A stretch of 64,000 nucleotides of DNA from Solitalea canadensis DSM 3403 (GCF_000242635.2 NC_017770.1:3918669-3982668), one strand, 5' to 3'. Shown: positions 43,152 through 53,069, counted from the first letter of the stretch. Translations and numbers: made by a program. The notes: generated from the sequence alone by a model not told the origin.

Positions 43152-43176
43152 TGAATTTTAATTTAAAGTCCAAAAA

Positions 43177-43746
43177 TTATTGTTTTTGAAGGAATTGAAC
43201 ATACTGAATTACTTTCCAACGCTCTGTAGCACTTAACTGAGAAGCATGAGAACCCATCGCTCCTTTACCATAAGTGATTGAATAGAACATTTTACCTTCT
43301 GACAAATCTTTCAGCTGAGCTGAATTATATGCCGGAGGAGCCGGAAATCCACCGTTTTTAACTACTTGTCCGTCAGCCATACCAGTTTTACCGTGACAGT
43401 GAGAACACATATTTAAAAACAACTGTTTACCTTCTGCTAAGCTAGCCTCAGTATGAGCAATAGGGCTTTTCAATTCAGCACCGGAAGCTTCATAACCTTC
43501 TGGTGTATGAGGATAATGGAACGATTCAAAATTTTGCGGAATAGTTCCGGCAACAGGAGTTTGAGCAGTTTTACCATCAGCAAAAGCAGCATTCTTTTGA
43601 TCCGGATTGTAAGCAACAGGACGATACATCTGTGGAGCGTATTCAAATCCCGGATCACGTTTAACCTTTGAGCAGGAAGTCAAAGCAACTGCGGCGGTTA
43701 AACCCATTACTAAAACGCCTCTCATTTTATTTTTTAACATAATCAT
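43177..43746 (-). CDS. actE: Alternative complex III monoheme cytochrome c, ActE
   Basis: A lipoprotein-type cytochrome c with one CSHCH heme site in the C-terminal third and lipobox ALTSC after the signal. I use the ATG at 43746 (189 residues); the reading frame opens at a TTG two codons earlier, and an ATG at 43740 is also possible. ActE passes electrons from the Fe-S/heme chain of the complex to the oxidase or a soluble cytochrome. A Met ligand is probably the one in GKGAMGSHA, close to the C-terminus. Confidence 0.93.
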   Translation of the reverse strand: MIMLKNKMRGVLVMGLTAAVALTSCSKVKRDPGFEYAPQMYRPVAYNPDQKNAAFADGKTAQTPVAGTIPQNFESFHYPHTPEGYEASGAELKSPIAHTEASLAEGKQLFLNMCSHCHGKTGMADGQVVKNGGFPAPPAYNSAQLKDLSEGKMFYSITYGKGAMGSHASQLSATERWKVIQYVQFLQKQ

Positions 43747-43752
43747 TGGCAA

Positions 43753-44268
43753 TTAAAACGTTTTGTATTTAACCTCTACAGCACCTGACTGTGTAAATAA
43801 ATTAGCTAAAGCTTCTTCGTTGTTTGTATCTACTTCGATAGCTACAACAAAACGATCGTCTGTTGCACGCTCATCCATAACTCTTGGAGTAGCCCCAGGA
43901 ATTAAACGATTAGCCATGAAGAAGGTGAAACCCATACCGAATGAAGCAAACAATACGGTCCACTCAAACAAGATTGGAATGAAACTCACAATTGGGAAAT
44001 TTGGTTTACCACCAATATCCATCGGCCAATCATAAGTGATCATGTACCACATCATCAGGAATGCCAATGAGAAACCTAAACAACCGAAGCAAAATGCTGC
44101 GATAGGCAGGCGTGAACGTGGAACAAAAAATACGTTCTCTAAACCGTGAACAGGATAAGGAGTGTAAACGTCGTAAATCTTTTGTCCTTTGTTCTGAATT
44201 GATGTGATGCCTGATTTCAGTACATCCTCATCGTCGAATAATCCGATGGCGAATTTTTTATTCTTCAT
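43753..44268 (-). CDS. actD: Alternative complex III subunit ActD (DUF3341)
   Basis: A 171-residue protein with two transmembrane helices (about 56-76 and 97-118) and a small soluble domain. The start [19 protein letters not shown] and the segment [11 protein letters not shown] are the DUF3341 signature. It overlaps actC by 11 bp and ends directly before actE. It anchors the peripheral subunits to the membrane part. Confidence 0.93.
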   Translation of the reverse strand: MKNKKFAIGLFDDEDVLKSGITSIQNKGQKIYDVYTPYPVHGLENVFFVPRSRLPIAAFCFGCLGFSLAFLMMWYMITYDWPMDIGGKPNFPIVSFIPILFEWTVLFASFGMGFTFFMANRLIPGATPRVMDERATDDRFVVAIEVDTNNEEALANLFTQSGAVEVKYKTF

Positions 44269-45700
44269 TTGACTCTCCTTTCTTGATACTAGCAGTTGTA
44301 GCTATTACAACGTGCTCAGTAGCATGTGAGTGGTGTTTTGCTTTTAATTTTGCCTCTTCACTTGAGTGTTTCAATAATAACTTCACCTCTGCCATCGCAA
44401 CCGAAGGAAGGTAACGGATGAACAATAAGAATAAGGTGAAGAATAAACCTATCGAACCAACGTATAAACCAACGTCAACCACTGTAGGAGTAAACATTGC
44501 CCATGAAGATGGTAAGTAATCTCTGTGAAGTGAGGTTACGATAATTACGAAACGCTCGAACCACATACCAATGTTTACTACAATTGAAATAATGAAGGTA
44601 AACACTAAACTGGTACGTAATTTTTTGAACCACATTAACTGAGGTGAAATTACGTTACAAGTCATCATTGTCCAGTATGCCCACCAGTAAGGACCGGCAA
44701 CACGGTTTAAGAATGCATATTGTTCGTATTCAACACCTGAGTACCATGCGATGAATAACTCAGTAAGGTATGCAACACCTACGATAGAACCCGTTACCAA
44801 GATGATGATATTCATCAATTCAATGTGATAAAGGGTAATATAGTTTTCTAGTTTTAATACTACACGAGCAATCAATAACAGGGTTTGTACCATTGCAAAA
44901 CCAGAGAAAATCGCACCAGCAACGAAGTAAGGAGGGAAAATGGTCGTGTGCCATCCCGGAATTACCGAAGTTGCAAAGTCAAATGATACAATGGTGTGTA
45001 CAGAAAGTACTAGTGGAGTTGAGATACCAGAAAGAATCAAAGAGATTGACTCAAAACGGATCCAACTGCGAGCTGATGAAGTCCAGCCCATACTTAAAAC
45101 TGAATATACTTGTTTGCGAACACCTGTAGCACGGTCACGAACAGTAGCGATATCAGGCAACAAACCAACAAACCAGAATAAACACGATACCGAGAAATAG
45201 GTCGAGATCGCGAATACGTCCCAGATAAGTGGAGAGTTAAAGTTTACCCATAATGAACCGAACTGATTCGGTAAAGGGAAAGCCCAGTATGCCAACCATG
45301 GACGGCCCATGTGAGCAATAATATAAGTAGCAGCACAGATAACGGCGAAGATAGTCATCGCCTCTGCTGAACGGTTAATTGAGTTACGCCAACTCTGACG
45401 GAATAGTAATAGTACCGCAGAAATCAAGGTTCCCGCGTGACCGATACCAACCCACCAAACGAAGTTGGTAATATCCCATGCCCATCCTACGGTTTTATTC
45501 AAACCCCAGGCGCCAAGACCAACCCACGTAGTGTAACCAAAACTGATTAACCATAAAACCAACCCTGCGAAGGCCAGGGAAAAACCTATCCACCACGCCT
45601 TTGTTGGCTTGTTTTCGAGCGGGCGGCAAACATCTTCGGTAATGGTATGCATGGTTGGCGTACCGGTTACCAAAGGCTTTCTAATAATTGACTCGTGCAT
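44258..45700 (-). CDS. actC: Alternative complex III subunit ActC (NrfD-like)
   Basis: A 480-residue membrane protein with about ten helices of the NrfD family. It carries the conserved [25 protein letters not shown] block, which forms part of the menaquinol-oxidising site, and helices ending in a charged, His-rich cytoplasmic tail. It lies between actB and actD with a coupled overlap at its end. It oxidises menaquinol and hands electrons to the Fe-S clusters of ActB. Confidence 0.94.
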   Translation of the reverse strand: MHESIIRKPLVTGTPTMHTITEDVCRPLENKPTKAWWIGFSLAFAGLVLWLISFGYTTWVGLGAWGLNKTVGWAWDITNFVWWVGIGHAGTLISAVLLLFRQSWRNSINRSAEAMTIFAVICAATYIIAHMGRPWLAYWAFPLPNQFGSLWVNFNSPLIWDVFAISTYFSVSCLFWFVGLLPDIATVRDRATGVRKQVYSVLSMGWTSSARSWIRFESISLILSGISTPLVLSVHTIVSFDFATSVIPGWHTTIFPPYFVAGAIFSGFAMVQTLLLIARVVLKLENYITLYHIELMNIIILVTGSIVGVAYLTELFIAWYSGVEYEQYAFLNRVAGPYWWAYWTMMTCNVISPQLMWFKKLRTSLVFTFIISIVVNIGMWFERFVIIVTSLHRDYLPSSWAMFTPTVVDVGLYVGSIGLFFTLFLLFIRYLPSVAMAEVKLLLKHSSEEAKLKAKHHSHATEHVVIATTASIKKGESNEE

Positions 45701-45727
45701 AATATCGTGAGTTTAGAAACTTTAAAA

Positions 45728-48700
45728 TTATGAATGACTCTCTGCTTTAGCCTCGTGACCGTGACCTCCATGACCATGTTCCGAAACTTTTTCTTTGTTA
45801 CGAACAGCGGTTAAGTAGCCGATACCAGGTTGAACACCGATTGATTCTAATACGTAGAACGTACGCTCATTGTGAAGTAATTTCGATACTTCACTGTTTG
45901 GATCATTGATATCACCAAAAATGATAGCGTTTGAAGGACAAGATTGCTGACAAGCAGTTTTGATATCTCCATCTTTTAACGGACGGTTTTCCATCTTAGC
46001 TTGTAGTTTACCAGCCTGAATACGTTGTACGCACATAGAACATTTTTCCATAACACCACGTGAACGAACGGTAACATCAGGATTTAACACTAATTTACCC
46101 ATTGGATTGTTCATATAGTAATCAAATTTGTCATTATCAGCGTAGTTGAACCAGTTGAAACGACGAACTTTGTATGGACAGTTGTTTGCGCAGTAACGAG
46201 TACCGAAACAACGGTTATAAGCCATTTGATTTAAACCTTCTGAAGAGTGCATGGTTGCCAATACCGGACAAACAGTCTCACAAGGAGCGTGATCACAGTG
46301 CTGACAAAGCATCGGCTGGTGAATTACTTCAATGGCCTCTTCTTTGCTGTCTTTGCCCATGTAACCTTCTGTACCTTCTGATACTTCTGAATAGTAGCGG
46401 TCAATACGTAACCAGTGCATTTCACGACGACGGCGAACCTCATCACGACCAACTACTGCAACGTTGTTTTCAATGTTACAGCTGATGATACATGAACCAC
46501 AACCTGTACAAGCGTTCAGGTCGATAGCCATACCCCAGTGGTGACCTCTTTTCTCTTTGTCTTCCCACAGGTTTAATAACTTAAGGTTACCATGTTTATC
46601 ACGTTTAGCATTACCTTTTTCATCAGTTTCAGCCAAAGTTGATAGATCATGATGACCGTGACTTCCAGCTGAAGGATCTTTAGCATATTCAGAAACTGTA
46701 GTTTCTCTTACGATATCACGACCTTCAATTGAATGGTGAGTTTGAGTTTGTGCTAACTCATAAGAATCACCAGTTTTTCTGATTGTAACTGCGTTAAAGT
46801 TTTGCAAGCTTCCATTAACAACACTTACAAATGGGAACGCATTCTTACCCACTTCGTTACCTGCCTTACCTGCATCAGTACGACCATAACCTAAAGCGAT
46901 AGAAGCTGTAGCATATGCCTGACCAGGTTGTAACAACACTGGTAAAGTTACGCTATATCCAGCACCTTTAACCTCTAATACATCACCTTCTTTAATACCT
47001 TGCTCTTTTGCATATTTAGGAGAAATAGCAACGTAGTTATCCCAAGTAACTTTTGAAATAGGATCAGGACATTCTTGCAATAACGGATTATTAGCATTGC
47101 GTCCATCACCAAGGTTCGTATGTTTATAAACAGTTAACTCTACTTTGCCTGCTTCAGCTTTGCTGTTACTGGTAATAGTTGAAATAACTGTACTTAAGTC
47201 TTTAGTGAATGTATAAGGTTGAGCCGGAGCACCTGCAGTTTTAACAAAACCTGCACGTAACAAATCGTCCCATTGAACCTGGAATACTCCTGCACCTACC
47301 TGAGGGAAAATAGTGGTATTCCAAACATTTTTCACATAATCAATATACTCTACTGTATTGTTAGCCCAAACTAATAAGCTTTTCTGAGCTGAACGAGTAT
47401 CATAAATTGGATTGATAGTTGGCTGACCAATCAAGAACACACCTTTGCGAGGCTCTGCATCAGTCCACGCTTCTAATGAGTGGTGATCAGGAGCAATTAC
47501 GTCAAAACCTTTAGCTGTTTCATCTTCACGCTCAGCAAAAGAAACTTTTAAAGCTACTTTCTTTAAACCTGCTGCGAAATCAGCTGCTTTAGGATACGAG
47601 TAAAGTGGGTTAACACCGTATATAAATAATGCACCTACTTCGCCTCTGTTCATTTCATTTACTAATTCAATTACTTCAGCATCACTACCTTTATATAATT
47701 GACTAGCATTATCTAAATCGATTGTTGTACCGTAGTTACCCAACAATGAGTTAATAGCATTTACAAGGATTTGAGTAGAAACATCATTTGAACCTGCAAC
47801 AACTAGTGATTTTCCTTTGTTATCCCAAAGTTCTTTAGCTGTTTTAGCAATGATGTTACCTGCAAATTCAGGAGTTTCAACACTGAAAGACTGAACTCCA
47901 GCCAATTTTGCAATGTTGTTGTATAAACCGATAAGTGCTAAACCTGATTGTGAAGGACGAACAGGAATACGAACGTCAGCATTAGAACCAGTCAATGACA
48001 ATTCAGTTTCAAACTGAATGTGACGTGACATAGCTTTATGCGCTTTTAAGTAAGCAGCGTTACGTTTTGAAGCATATTGACGAGCAAATTCTACCGGTGA
48101 AATCCAGCTACCTAAGAAATCGGCACCGAAACTCACGATAACATCTGCGTTCTCAAATTTATAAGTAGGAACTACTGCTTTCTCGAAACTGTTTTTGTTT
48201 GCGTTGATAATACCAGAGTACGAAACTGCATCATAAGTAACTTGTTTTGCAGTTGGGTACGTTTTGATAAAATCAGCAATAACAGCATTTGTAGTAGGGC
48301 TGTTGATTGAATCTGTTAAGATAACAACCTTTTTGCCACTTGCAGCAACCTTGGTTAATTGCTCTTTAACAAAGGTATCAACATCTTCCCATGAAGATTC
48401 GCGACCTTTTAATAAAGGTGATTGTAATTTAGTAGAATCATAAAGGTCAATTACTGAAGCATGACCTGCTGCATCAACACCACCCTGACCGATTGGACAG
48501 CTTGGATTACCTTCTACCTTGATCGGACGACCTTCGCGGGTTTTAACTAAGATACCATAACCATCTTTTGCGATACCAGTATAGTAGTTAGGAATACCCG
48601 GAGTAATTTCCTCCGGTTTAATTAAGTAAGGAACAGCCTTATTTACAGGAGTTTTGTTACATGCAGCTAATGCTACCGCACCTACACCAAAACCCAGTGA

Positions 48701-48868
48701 CTTTAAGAAATCGCGACGAGGCATAACCGAGTTATCACTCGCTTTACCTGAAAGGATCTCTTCAATTGGTAAGTCTTCAGCAAATTCTCTTTTCTGTAAA
48801 GCTTCAAACTCAGGCGTAGGATTCAACTCCTCTAAACCTTTCCAGTATGTTTTGTTATTGCTTTCCAT
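45728..48868 (-). CDS. actB: Alternative complex III subunit ActB (TAT-exported molybdopterin-type/Fe-S protein)
   Basis: A 1046-residue fusion. The N-terminus carries a TAT-variant signal at 49-70 (MPRRDFLKSLGFGVGAVALA with Arg51-Arg52), a long molybdopterin-oxidoreductase-like domain (about 75-720) that in this family carries no molybdenum, and a C-terminal ferredoxin domain with four Fe-S clusters (CTGCGSCIISC, CQHCDHAPCETVCP, CFGTRYCANNCPY, CSMC and CQQSCP). It relays electrons from ActC to the hemes of ActA. Length and cluster layout are normal for the family. Confidence 0.95.
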   Translation of the reverse strand: MESNNKTYWKGLEELNPTPEFEALQKREFAEDLPIEEILSGKASDNSVMPRRDFLKSLGFGVGAVALAACNKTPVNKAVPYLIKPEEITPGIPNYYTGIAKDGYGILVKTREGRPIKVEGNPSCPIGQGGVDAAGHASVIDLYDSTKLQSPLLKGRESSWEDVDTFVKEQLTKVAASGKKVVILTDSINSPTTNAVIADFIKTYPTAKQVTYDAVSYSGIINANKNSFEKAVVPTYKFENADVIVSFGADFLGSWISPVEFARQYASKRNAAYLKAHKAMSRHIQFETELSLTGSNADVRIPVRPSQSGLALIGLYNNIAKLAGVQSFSVETPEFAGNIIAKTAKELWDNKGKSLVVAGSNDVSTQILVNAINSLLGNYGTTIDLDNASQLYKGSDAEVIELVNEMNRGEVGALFIYGVNPLYSYPKAADFAAGLKKVALKVSFAEREDETAKGFDVIAPDHHSLEAWTDAEPRKGVFLIGQPTINPIYDTRSAQKSLLVWANNTVEYIDYVKNVWNTTIFPQVGAGVFQVQWDDLLRAGFVKTAGAPAQPYTFTKDLSTVISTITSNSKAEAGKVELTVYKHTNLGDGRNANNPLLQECPDPISKVTWDNYVAISPKYAKEQGIKEGDVLEVKGAGYSVTLPVLLQPGQAYATASIALGYGRTDAGKAGNEVGKNAFPFVSVVNGSLQNFNAVTIRKTGDSYELAQTQTHHSIEGRDIVRETTVSEYAKDPSAGSHGHHDLSTLAETDEKGNAKRDKHGNLKLLNLWEDKEKRGHHWGMAIDLNACTGCGSCIISCNIENNVAVVGRDEVRRRREMHWLRIDRYYSEVSEGTEGYMGKDSKEEAIEVIHQPMLCQHCDHAPCETVCPVLATMHSSEGLNQMAYNRCFGTRYCANNCPYKVRRFNWFNYADNDKFDYYMNNPMGKLVLNPDVTVRSRGVMEKCSMCVQRIQAGKLQAKMENRPLKDGDIKTACQQSCPSNAIIFGDINDPNSEVSKLLHNERTFYVLESIGVQPGIGYLTAVRNKEKVSEHGHGGHGHEAKAESHS

Positions 48869-48894
48869 TTATAATCGTAAGAGTCTTTTAATAA

Positions 48895-50259
48895 TTAATA
48901 ATGACATTTAGCACACTCAAGGCCACCCATTTCGGCAACGGTAACTTTCTCACCCTTCTTGATTCGCTCATGAAGTTCAACCATACCGTCATAATAGTGG
49001 TTCTTAGGAGCATGTTTCATTTCTGTACTACGGTGACAGTCAACACACCATTTCATGGTTAACTGAGATGCCTGGAATACTTCGTCCATTTTGGCAATTT
49101 CACCATGACAAGCATAACATACCGGATCTTCTGCTTTTAATCCTTTCGCAGCACGAATTGACTCTTCAGCAACTTTTACGTGTTGTGAGTGATTGAAGTA
49201 AGCAAAGTCAGGTAAATTGTGAATACGAACCCATTCAATAGGACGTTGATTAGTGCCATATTTCTGAGTACTTGGATCATAATCTAATGCTGCATAGATT
49301 TTTTGGATCTCAGCAGTTCCATCGATTTTCTCACCATCAGCATCAAACAAAGGCTCGCCTTTATATTCGCTGATCTGATTGTGACAATTCATACAAACAT
49401 TTGCAGATGGAATACTGGCATTTTTACTTTTCCAAGCTCCTGAGTGACAGTACTGACAGTTAATTTGGTTAACACCAGCGTGTACTTTGTGGGAGAATTT
49501 AATTGGTTGAGCAGGTTGATAGTTTTGAGTTATACCTACATTCCACATTACGTTCCATGACCATGCAGAACCTACGATCAAAACAAGAACTACAACTAAT
49601 GCAATTACCTTTTTATTTGAAGCAAGTTTCTTAAACGTTTCAGCAAATTTTGAAGGCTGTTCCTCTTCTTCTTCTTCTTCACCTTCCTCTGCAGTTAATT
49701 CTGCTTTTTTACTTAATACTAATTGCTCTAAAGTTTTAATAACACGGTTTAACACCACAATTACTAAAAACAATACAACAACAAGACCTAATAAGCCGAT
49801 AACAGTGTATTTATCATTCCCTTTTTCAGCAGCACCTTGGGCACCAGCAGCAGGACCAGCTGCAGCAGCTTTATCCAGTGCTTCACTTTCTTGGGCAACG
49901 TAAGCCAAGATTGACTTCACGTTATCTTCAGAAAGATTAGGAAATGCGGTCATTACCTGTTGATTGTACTCATTAAATATTTTCACTGCTTCAGGATCAC
50001 CGGCTTTCACCAATTCCTGTGAGTTGTGAATCCATTTAACTAACCACGCTTCATCTCTGGTTTTGTGGATATCCTTTAATGCAGGACCTACTACACGTTT
50101 GCCAATGGCGTGACAAGAAGTACAGTTAGCTTTAAAGAGCGTTTCCCCTTCCTTAGGGTCGGCAGCAAAGGCTTGCGCAACGCTTAAAAAGGCGATTGTG
50201 AGGATTAATGCACCTTTTTTCAGACAAGTTTTCAAAAAAACGTTCGAGTTCTTACTCAT
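48895..50259 (-). CDS. actA: Alternative complex III multiheme cytochrome c ActA, with N-terminal class I domain
   Basis: A 454-residue multiheme cytochrome with six CxxCH sites: CTSCH at 46-50 in an N-terminal class I domain, then CQYCH (268), CMNCH (289), CYACH, CVDCH and CAKCH. Two transmembrane helices (about 151-171 and 217-235) separate them, and a short acidic linker (residues 190-200, nearly all Glu) lies between the helices on the cytoplasmic side. The usual ActA core has five hemes and one or more helices; the sixth heme sits in the added N-terminal domain. It transfers electrons from ActB to ActE and onward. It is the first gene of the operon. Confidence 0.94.
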   Translation of the reverse strand: MSKNSNVFLKTCLKKGALILTIAFLSVAQAFAADPKEGETLFKANCTSCHAIGKRVVGPALKDIHKTRDEAWLVKWIHNSQELVKAGDPEAVKIFNEYNQQVMTAFPNLSEDNVKSILAYVAQESEALDKAAAAGPAAGAQGAAEKGNDKYTVIGLLGLVVVLFLVIVVLNRVIKTLEQLVLSKKAELTAEEGEEEEEEEQPSKFAETFKKLASNKKVIALVVVLVLIVGSAWSWNVMWNVGITQNYQPAQPIKFSHKVHAGVNQINCQYCHSGAWKSKNASIPSANVCMNCHNQISEYKGEPLFDADGEKIDGTAEIQKIYAALDYDPSTQKYGTNQRPIEWVRIHNLPDFAYFNHSQHVKVAEESIRAAKGLKAEDPVCYACHGEIAKMDEVFQASQLTMKWCVDCHRSTEMKHAPKNHYYDGMVELHERIKKGEKVTVAEMGGLECAKCHY

Positions 50260-50350
50260 GCTCTATGTAATTCTACTATATATTACGAACTTATAATCAA
50301 AATGTTAGCTCAACGAAAAATGATTTCACTCCTAATTAACATTTAGCGCA

Positions 50351-50382
50351 CAAAAATAGGTATAAAAGTGTGTCTATGGCAA
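50351..50382 (-). promoter_or_regulatory. Promoter of the act-cta operon
   Basis: On the minus strand: TTG at 50382-50380, spacer 21, TATTTTTG at 50358-50351, an exact TAnnTTTG -7 element. It lies about 92 bp upstream of the actA start codon, leaving an 80-nt leader. Confidence 0.6.
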
Positions 50383-50397
50383 TAGTGTGACACTTTT
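50364..50397. promoter_or_regulatory. Inverted repeat overlapping the act promoter
   Basis: AAAAGTGT at 50364-50371 and ACACTTTT at 50390-50397, 18 bp apart, straddle the -33 element and the spacer of the promoter. It may be an operator for an oxygen- or redox-responsive regulator. Confidence 0.4.
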
Positions 50398-50460
50398 TAT
50401 CAATTTATAACTATTCTAAATAAAGCTATTTCCATATAAATAAACTACTTACAATCAACA

Positions 50461-50490
50461 CAATAGCCGCCATGAAGCAGCTATTGATAT
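50461..50490 (-). terminator. Hairpin downstream of the deoxyhypusine-synthase-like gene
   Basis: CAATAGCCGC pairs with GCAGCTATTG over 10 bp with one mismatch around a short loop, 15 bp past the stop. The T-tail is weak, so it may be only a partial terminator. Confidence 0.4.
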
Positions 50491-50505
50491 ATATCAGTAA
50501 ATAAT

Positions 50506-51486
50506 TTACATGTCTAATAACCAGGCAAAAATGAGGGGAGCAACAATAGTGGCATCCGATTCAATGATGAATTTTGGTGTATGAATGTCCAATTTTCCCC
50601 ACGTAATTTTCTCATTTGGAACAGCGCCTGAATACGATCCATAACTTGTGGTTGAATCAGAGATCTGGCAGAAATAACTCCAGAATGGAATAGTTTCCAT
50701 TTCCATGTCCTGATATAGCATTGGAACTACACAAATTGGAAAATCTCCTGCAATACCACCACCTATCTGGAAGAAGCCTACACCTTTACCTCCTGAATTC
50801 TTGATGTACCAATCAGATAAGTAGGTCATATATTCAATACCTGACTTCATGGTCGAAGGATTTAGCTGTCCTTTTATACAGTATGAAGCGAAGATATTAC
50901 CCATTGTAGAGTCTTCCCATCCTGGACAAATAATAGGAAGGTTGCGTTCAGCAGCTGCTAACATCCAACTGTCCTTAGGATCAATTTCATAGTATTGTTC
51001 CAAGTCACCAGAAAGTAGCATCTTATACATGAACTCATGTGGAAGGTAGCGCTCACCTTTATCTTGGGCAGACTTCCATTGATGGAAAATGTGTTTTTGA
51101 AGGCGACGGAATGCTTCTTCTTCAGGAATACAGGTATCAGTAACACGATTAAACCCATTTTCTAATAAATCCCATTCTTCCTGAGGGCTCAGGTCACGAT
51201 AATTAGGAACACGTTTGTAGCTATTATGAGCTACCAGGTTCATAATATCTTCTTCTAGGTTGGCACCAGTACAAGAGATAATATCAACCTTGCCTTGACG
51301 GATCATTTCGGCTAAAATCTTACCCATTTCAGCTGTACTCATCGCTCCCGCCAGCGTGATCATCATTTTACCTCCTTCTTCAAGGTGTTTTTCGTAAGCC
51401 TTTGCCGCATCTACCATCGCCGCAGCGTTGAAATGCAGGTAGTACTTTTCCATAAACGATGAAATAGTATTACGTTTCTTTTCCAT
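50506..51486 (-). CDS. Deoxyhypusine synthase-like enzyme
   Basis: I start at the ATG at 51486 (326 residues); an ATG seven codons earlier lies inside the promoter element. The protein matches the deoxyhypusine synthase family, with TLAGAMSTAEMG, CTGANLEEDIMN, GGGIAGDFPI and DSTTSYGSYSGAVPNEKITWGK (the stretch shown in pieces here, Lys298 being the catalytic lysine equivalent). True deoxyhypusine synthase modifies eIF5A, which bacteria lack; bacterial relatives often make homospermidine or other polyamines from spermidine or putrescine. The NAD+-binding residues are conserved, so the enzyme is probably active with an uncertain substrate. Confidence 0.85.
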   Translation of the reverse strand: MEKKRNTISSFMEKYYLHFNAAAMVDAAKAYEKHLEEGGKMMITLAGAMSTAEMGKILAEMIRQGKVDIISCTGANLEEDIMNLVAHNSYKRVPNYRDLSPQEEWDLLENGFNRVTDTCIPEEEAFRRLQKHIFHQWKSAQDKGERYLPHEFMYKMLLSGDLEQYYEIDPKDSWMLAAAERNLPIICPGWEDSTMGNIFASYCIKGQLNPSTMKSGIEYMTYLSDWYIKNSGGKGVGFFQIGGGIAGDFPICVVPMLYQDMEMETIPFWSYFCQISDSTTSYGSYSGAVPNEKITWGKLDIHTPKFIIESDATIVAPLIFAWLLDM

Positions 51487-51504
51487 GCTGTATAAATTTT
51501 GCCG

Positions 51505-51512
51505 CAAAGGTA
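51505..51512 (-). promoter_or_regulatory. -7 element of the deoxyhypusine-synthase-like gene
   Basis: On the minus strand TACCTTTG, an exact TAnnTTTG match, 18 bp before the ATG at 51486. This fixes the start downstream of the ATG at 51507. A TTTG lies only 15 bp upstream, closer than usual. Confidence 0.55.
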
Positions 51513-51561
51513 GAATAAATAAGGTATCAAACGAAGAATTGTATGATGTAAGTCATTTATA

Positions 51562-51594
51562 ATAAAAAAGGTTGCCACATAATGTGACAACCTT
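51562..51594 (-). terminator. Terminator of SusC/SusD locus 2
   Basis: A 13-bp stem with one mismatch (AAGGTTGCCACAT/ATGTGACAACCTT) and a minimal loop, with a T run on the minus strand, after the SusD 2 stop. Confidence 0.85.
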
Positions 51595-51621
51595 CTTAGT
51601 TATAGTGTTAGAAATGGATTC

Positions 51622-53058
51622 TTATTGGTCAGCTTTATCCCAAAACAGTTTGGTTTCAACTTTATCACCACCAATTGCTGCAGAAGCCTCATTATATTTA
51701 TCAGTGTTCAGATTTTGTTCTTGAGCAGGATAAGTATAACGAACAGGTATTCCAGAAATAGCATCAACCGCTGGAGAAATTTTAGGATAGTCTAATCTTC
51801 TCCACTCAGTCCAAGCATCATAGCCTCTATTATATAATGCAATAAATTTCTGCATACCAATTTTTTGCTTGTAATTACCGGCAGCTGTTGAATATGCTAC
51901 ATCTGGATTACTTAGATAAGCACTAACATCATCAGTACTTCCTCCCCAATAGATAATTGAAGCTCTAATTGCATTATTATAATGTTCTTCTGCTGTTCCA
52001 GTAACCAAAGTCCAATTAAGCGCCTTAGCTTCTGCTAAATAGAATTCAAGCTCTGAATAATCTAATAGTAATGCAGGCATTGTTGGATCAAAGAAAATTT
52101 CACCAGCATGTGAAAATGAATCGTAGTTACTGCTTGCACCAGGAGTAGCACCTTTGTAAGCGCCTCCAACTGTTGAGAAGTAGAACTGACGACGAGGATC
52201 ATTTAAAGTATTCATTTGATCAACAATTGTTTTTGCCGCAACAAAATCATAACGACCGCTTCTTACTAAATCTTCCCAAATAGGGTTTGTATTAGGATAG
52301 GCTCCAAGATACTTTAAAACAGCGTTATCGGCATTTGACGTGAATCCTTTATTGTAAGCTGCTTCAACTGCTGCTTTAGCCACTGCAGGTTCTACATCTA
52401 CAATAGTCATTGCAATTTTCACTTTAAGTGTATTGCCAAATTTGATCCATTTTGATGCATTACCGCCGTAAATAATATCACTATCGTCAAAACCAGCACC
52501 TGCAGCATTCATTGTACCTAATGCTTTATCGATACGTGCTAATAAATCAAGATAAATAGTTTTTGCATCATCATACTTAGGATGAGGATTGTTTGTATCA
52601 AAAACTTGAGAATATGGAACGTTACCATACGTATTTACTAATACAGAATAGGCATATACTTCCATTAGCTCAATTTCCGCCAGCTTATTAGTTTTAGCAA
52701 GTTGATCAGTGTGAACATCATTATCAGCAGCTACTAACTTCTTACATTCTGAAAAGTTTTTTAGAACGTCACGATACATAATATTCCAAAATGTTTGAGG
52801 AATATTTCTTGTAGTCAGATCATAGTTACTTTCATCAGTATAAGTAGTTTCCTGCCATTGCTGAGTTATTAACCTAAAAACGTTTCTGTTAACGTTAGAG
52901 CTGGTCATAATATCCGTCAAACTTTTTTGAGCTGAGGCAAATATTGTTTCCGCCGGTACTGTTGATGGGTTCTTCGTATCATCGTTTAGATCGTCTTTAA
53001 TACAAGACGTTAGCATAATAACCGAAGCAACCACTATATAGATTTTTTTCATTTTCAT
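51622..53058 (-). CDS. SusD/RagB-like outer-membrane lipoprotein (pair 2)
   Basis: A 478-residue lipoprotein (lipobox LTSC, Cys19) of the SusD-like_2 type. It has the helical SusD core (LAEIELMEVYAYSVLVNTYGN, YDDAKTIYLDLLARID) and the C-terminal block YSELEFYLAEAKALNW and FIALYNRGYDAWTEWRRLDYP. It lies 11 bp after SusC 2. It binds the imported compound on the outer face. The ligand is unknown, and there are no enzymes for polysaccharide breakdown in the window. Confidence 0.92.
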   Translation of the reverse strand: MKMKKIYIVVASVIMLTSCIKDDLNDDTKNPSTVPAETIFASAQKSLTDIMTSSNVNRNVFRLITQQWQETTYTDESNYDLTTRNIPQTFWNIMYRDVLKNFSECKKLVAADNDVHTDQLAKTNKLAEIELMEVYAYSVLVNTYGNVPYSQVFDTNNPHPKYDDAKTIYLDLLARIDKALGTMNAAGAGFDDSDIIYGGNASKWIKFGNTLKVKIAMTIVDVEPAVAKAAVEAAYNKGFTSNADNAVLKYLGAYPNTNPIWEDLVRSGRYDFVAAKTIVDQMNTLNDPRRQFYFSTVGGAYKGATPGASSNYDSFSHAGEIFFDPTMPALLLDYSELEFYLAEAKALNWTLVTGTAEEHYNNAIRASIIYWGGSTDDVSAYLSNPDVAYSTAAGNYKQKIGMQKFIALYNRGYDAWTEWRRLDYPKISPAVDAISGIPVRYTYPAQEQNLNTDKYNEASAAIGGDKVETKLFWDKADQ

Positions 53059-53069
53059 AATTCGTACTA

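Noticed and set aside
46174-46485. 103-codon plus-strand ORF inside actB
   Set aside because: Antisense to the Fe-S domain of ActB; its Cys richness only mirrors the coding strand.
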